Assembly (NCBI GenBank): GCA_031976175.1
Contig: DALYLR010000033.1
Coordinates: 1 to 42,790 of the forward strand
Direction: 5' to 3'
DNA length: 42,790 nucleotides
Origin: DMER01 sp003451645
GTDB taxonomy: Bacteria > Pseudomonadota > Alphaproteobacteria > Micropepsales > Micropepsaceae
Part shown: piece after piece, positions 41,401 through 42,790 of the stretch
How positions within the stretch are numbered: position 1 is the first letter of the stretch
Layout: every line of letters begins with the position of its first letter
Notes under the pieces: generated by a model
What the model was told of the DNA's origin: nothing
Databases searched by the model: none
What the model saw: the letters and a program-made list of their open reading frames with translations, nothing else
Position numbers and translations under genes: made by a program

Positions 41401-41650
41401 TATGGGTTTGTTGCCGCTGATGTATAAATTCGACGTGGATTTCTTTGAACGAAGTGTCCACTTCGGCGGTCCAGTTTCGGATTGGTGGGTGCCCTTGGCG
41501 ACGGCCATTGTGTATGGCTTGTCATTCTCAACCCTGCTGACCTTGCTGGTGACGCCGGCCATGTTGGCGCTTGAGCAGAAATATTGGGGCCGCGAACGCC
41601 GCCGCTGGGGCGAATGGAGCGACACAGTCCGGGTGCCTGGGCGGGATTAG
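38453..41650 (+). CDS. RND family efflux transporter, inner-membrane pump
   Basis: The 1065-residue protein has the RND layout: a first span (about 10-28), a large periplasmic loop, a cluster of spans at about 335-490, a second loop and C-terminal spans. The TM4 motif reads LLVDNGIIVSEYADRK (Asp398, Asn399). The TM10 motif is VMVNHNIVLID, without the AcrB lysine. These features fit the VDN/VNN subgroup of HAE1-like pumps rather than AcrB itself. A glycine-rich loop (TSGGGGGFSGFGGG, about 604-617) sits in the second periplasmic domain. Substrate unknown. Confidence 0.92.
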   Translation: MNWLVDWVVDRSRLTLSVIVAIIVMGTYAYMAIPKEADPDIPIPVVSVTVFLRGVSPEDAERLLVRPLETQLKTVEGLKQMRSTAGLGYGGITLEFDVNFDKEKALSRIRDKVDLAKADLPVDAEEPIIQEINIALNPSITVVLSGDLPERTMLNVAKRLKRQFEVTPGVLEATLNGAREDLLEIEIDPARVESYGISADDLFSIVRLNNQLVPAGAIDTGRGRFQVKVPGLFETADDVLRLPIKVSGDRVVTLKDIATIRRTFQDATSFSRYNGKRSISIDVTKRIGANIVGTITAVKAVVEAARPQLPAGLNIQYSGDQSYFINAQLTQLTNAILLAIVLVMTIVVAILGLRSGLITGFSIPASFLIGFLALYFGGYTINLMILFGMVITVGLLVDNGIIVSEYADRKMVEGYSASDAFREAAKRMFWPVVSSTATTLAAFAPMLFWPGVSGKFMGYLPLTMIFIMTASMVVSLLFMPTIGAIFGKAEKPSARHQRDIELSETGNLFAITGWTGLYAHWTLWSVYRPLLVIAFAVVTMVGVIVTYASVSKGVEFFVETDIDFASLRVRARGNLSAEEKRDLIIEVERRVLGTPGLKGVNAFTSGGGGGFSGFGGGAPVDTIGQVFVELKPYFERGPSDPIMAEVRKRVENIPGIYVELFEFQGGPPTGKAIQIEIGSENYALLDQVTDKVRKHVDGVKALIDIEDSRPLPGIEWALTIDREQAGRFGANVASIGATVQLVTNGVLVGKYRPDDAEDEVDIRVRFPAEDRGISALDRLRVNTRDGSVPITNFVTRTAKQQVSRYERVDGVRVWQVRANIDPNLKDPKTGNPYTTSDRIAEVRKWIQEQNFDPTIRIIFRGADEQQQESANFLVLAFAGGMLAIGGILIIQFNNFWHALVILSAVVLSITGVFLGLIVEAQKFSVIMTGTGAVALIGVMVNHNIVLIDTFQKLLASGVPPMEAIVRTGVQRLRPVLLTTITAIMGLLPLMYKFDVDFFERSVHFGGPVSDWWVPLATAIVYGLSFSTLLTLLVTPAMLALEQKYWGRERRRWGEWSDTVRVPGRD

Positions 41651-41997
41651 AGCGTCTTTGAGCGAAGTGGAAGCCAGTTCGCGTTAAGAAAACACGGCAA
41701 GAAAAGAACTTAGAGCCGGGTTCCAGTTCCATCGGAACCGAAACGGCACTAGGCTGGCGGCACTGCGGCGAGAAAAGCGGGAGCGAATTCTCTGCAACAC
41801 ACCCGCACGCCGGGTTATGATGACCGCGTGCCTGGCAACACTCTCACTGCAATCGAGCGCTTTTGGCACATCGCTCCGCAGGATTGAGCCAATTTGGTGC
41901 CCAATCCTGTTGCGTTTAGTTGATAAAAACTTTGGGTTTTGTTTCGCTGTGTTTCGTTTTTGTTACGTTTTGTTACGTTTTGTTACGTTCTTGGGGC
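41651..41997. other. 347-bp noncoding stretch after the RND operon
   Basis: No convincing gene is seen on either strand. It holds a short palindrome GCGAA/TTCGC (41662-41682) whose core, GTGGAAGCCAG, is a variant of that in the 25555-25654 element. A GGTTCC...GGAACC inverted repeat near 41720-41743 could act as a terminator. A 10-bp tandem repeat lies at 41961-41990. It is more AT-rich towards the right end. Confidence 0.6.
41961..41990. repeat. Three tandem copies of a 10-bp repeat
   Basis: TGTTACGTTT occurs twice in a row, followed by TGTTACGTTC. The 10-bp period places each copy on the same DNA face. It lies just beyond the stop codon of the 31-residue ORF on the minus strand. Confidence 0.75.
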
Positions 41998-42093
41998 CTA
42001 TTTCGCGATGCGGCTGACCGTAAACAGCGTCAGGCCAAAGGCTGCCATGCCGCCGATAACCAGGACCAGATAGCTCATATGGGCTGCATCCAT
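41998..42093 (-). CDS. 31-residue single-span membrane microprotein
   Basis: An ORF below usual length cutoffs: ATG 42093, TAG 42000-41998. It has AAGAGGAAG just upstream and one hydrophobic span (SYLVLVIGGMAAFGLTLFTV, residues 7-26) followed by a basic end (SRIAK). An FNR-type box lies 61 nt before the start. The size, span and oxygen-regulator box recall small subunits of respiratory oxidases, but it does not match CydX as I know it and no oxidase genes adjoin it. Function unknown. Confidence 0.6.
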   Translation of the reverse strand: MDAAHMSYLVLVIGGMAAFGLTLFTVSRIAK

Positions 42094-42154
42094 AGGGTTC
42101 TTCCTCTTGCTGCGTTTGAGGGCTAAAGCATGACCAAATGCGCCCCTTTCCGCC

Positions 42155-42168
42155 TTGATCCAGGTCAA
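42155..42168. promoter_or_regulatory. FNR/FnrL-type box
   Basis: TTGATCCAGGTCAA differs from TTGAT-N4-ATCAA at one position. It lies between the 31-residue ORF (minus) and dprA (plus), and its last A is the first base of the dprA ATG. Its location suits activation of the microprotein gene; binding would probably hinder dprA expression. Confidence 0.6.
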
Positions 42169-42790
42169 TGTCAGCACCCGCAGACCCCTTGAGTGACGCA
42201 GAACGGCTGGCCCGCTTGCGGCTGATCCGCAGCGAATCGATTGGCCCCGTCACTTTTTGGGCGCTGCTGGAACGGTTTGGGACCGCGCTGAAGGCCCTCG
42301 AAGCCGTGCCCGATCTCGCCCGCCGGGGCGGGGCCCATCGTGCGCCCGTGCTGGCCTCAGCGGAGACTTGCGAGCGGGAAATGGCCGCCATCACGGGCTT
42401 TGGTGCACGGCTCTTGGCATGCGGCGAGCCGGGCTATCCGAGGCCTTTGGCCGAGACCGACCCTGCCCCGCCCCTGATCGCCGTCAAAGGGCATCTGGGC
42501 GGCCTGGAGCGGCCGGTGCTGGCCATTGTCGGCGCGCGCAACGCCTCGGCACTCGGCCGGCAATTTGCCCGCACGCTGGCGGCGGAAGCAGGCCAAGCAG
42601 GGTTTGCGGTTGCCTCTGGACTCGCGCGCGGGATCGACGCCGCCGCGCATGAAGGCGCCCTTCTCACTGGAACGCTCGCCGTTTTGGCGGGCGGTATCGA
42701 TGTGATCTATCCTCCTGAAAACGAGAGCCTTGCCATCCGGCTACAGGATCGCGGCGCGCTGGTGAGTGAGATGCCTTTTGGCACCTTACC
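42168..42790 (+). CDS. dprA: DNA-processing protein DprA, partial
   Basis: The frame is open for 207 codons to the right edge; the C-terminus is missing. It has an N-terminal helical region (ERLARLRLIRSESIGPVTFWALLERFG). The Rossmann-like DprA core follows, with VLAIVGARNASALGRQFAR, VASGLARGIDAAAHEGAL and VLAGGIDVIYPPEN. DprA loads RecA on incoming single strands during transformation. The ATG overlaps the FNR-type box by one base and has no strong ribosome site. Confidence 0.93.
   Translation, partial: MSAPADPLSDAERLARLRLIRSESIGPVTFWALLERFGTALKALEAVPDLARRGGAHRAPVLASAETCEREMAAITGFGARLLACGEPGYPRPLAETDPAPPLIAVKGHLGGLERPVLAIVGARNASALGRQFARTLAAEAGQAGFAVASGLARGIDAAAHEGALLTGTLAVLAGGIDVIYPPENESLAIRLQDRGALVSEMPFGTL

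Noticed and set aside
41998..42093. Identity of the microprotein as CydX or a cbb3 oxidase small subunit
   Set aside because: Size and FNR box fit, but the sequence does not match those families as I know them and no oxidase genes are nearby.

Overview
The window looks like the chromosome of a high-GC alphaproteobacterium. The evidence is an Aap-type general amino acid ABC transporter, an NDUFS4-like complex I subunit, a ChrR zinc anti-sigma factor with the photooxidative-stress genes it normally controls, a DUF2126 transglutaminase, an FNR-type box and composite palindromic intergenic elements of an alphaproteobacterial kind. The order cannot be fixed from the sequence. Nearly every interval is coding, and many genes are joined by ATGA or TGATG overlaps. 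No CRISPR array, insertion sequence, prophage or rRNA is visible.

Layout. 1-3.8 kb: an ECF sigma factor, a membrane anti-sigma factor and an outer-membrane barrel protein. They are divergent from a secreted Asp/Gly/Asn-rich repeat protein that runs off the left edge. The divergent intergenic region carries two mirror-image ECF promoters. 3.8-10.9 kb: a histidine phosphatase, then a photooxidative-stress block (photolyase, DUF1365, FAD oxidoreductase, Cfa-like methyltransferase) convergent with chrR and a DUF6134-like secreted protein. The photolyase and chrR have matching TGATCC-N16-CGTA promoters, but no partner sigma gene is present. 11-13.9 kb: a gamma-glutamylcyclotransferase-like gene, cysteine synthase, mercaptopyruvate sulfurtransferase and a GNAT acetyltransferase. 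14-18 kb: aapJQMP on the minus strand. 18.1-21.4 kb: a cystathionine beta-lyase-like gene, hisI, an acyl-CoA carboxyltransferase and a small biotin carrier. 21.4-22.1 kb: vapBC. 22.1-24 kb: an ECF41 sigma module with its own TGTCACA/CGTC promoter. 24-26.4 kb: a small membrane protein, a lactone oxidase and a Sel1 protein. 26.5-28.2 kb: NDUFS4-like, then an AT-richer SDH_sah-type peptidase with a 62-residue partner, then tRNA-Arg(UCU). 28.4-30.3 kb: a GDSL autotransporter esterase. 30.4-33.1 kb: an isoquinoline-1-oxidoreductase-type molybdoenzyme. 33.1-36.4 kb: the DUF2126 transglutaminase. 36.6-41.7 kb: a PadR regulator and a two-gene RND efflux system. 42-42.8 kb: an unreported 31-residue membrane ORF beside an FNR box, and dprA running off the right edge.

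The main theme is envelope and oxidative stress. Three ECF regulatory circuits lie within 24 kb, each with a promoter of a different sequence class beside its target genes. The least familiar parts are the mirrored-promoter sigma/acidic-protein module, the orphan chrR, the SDH_sah pair and the FNR-box microprotein.
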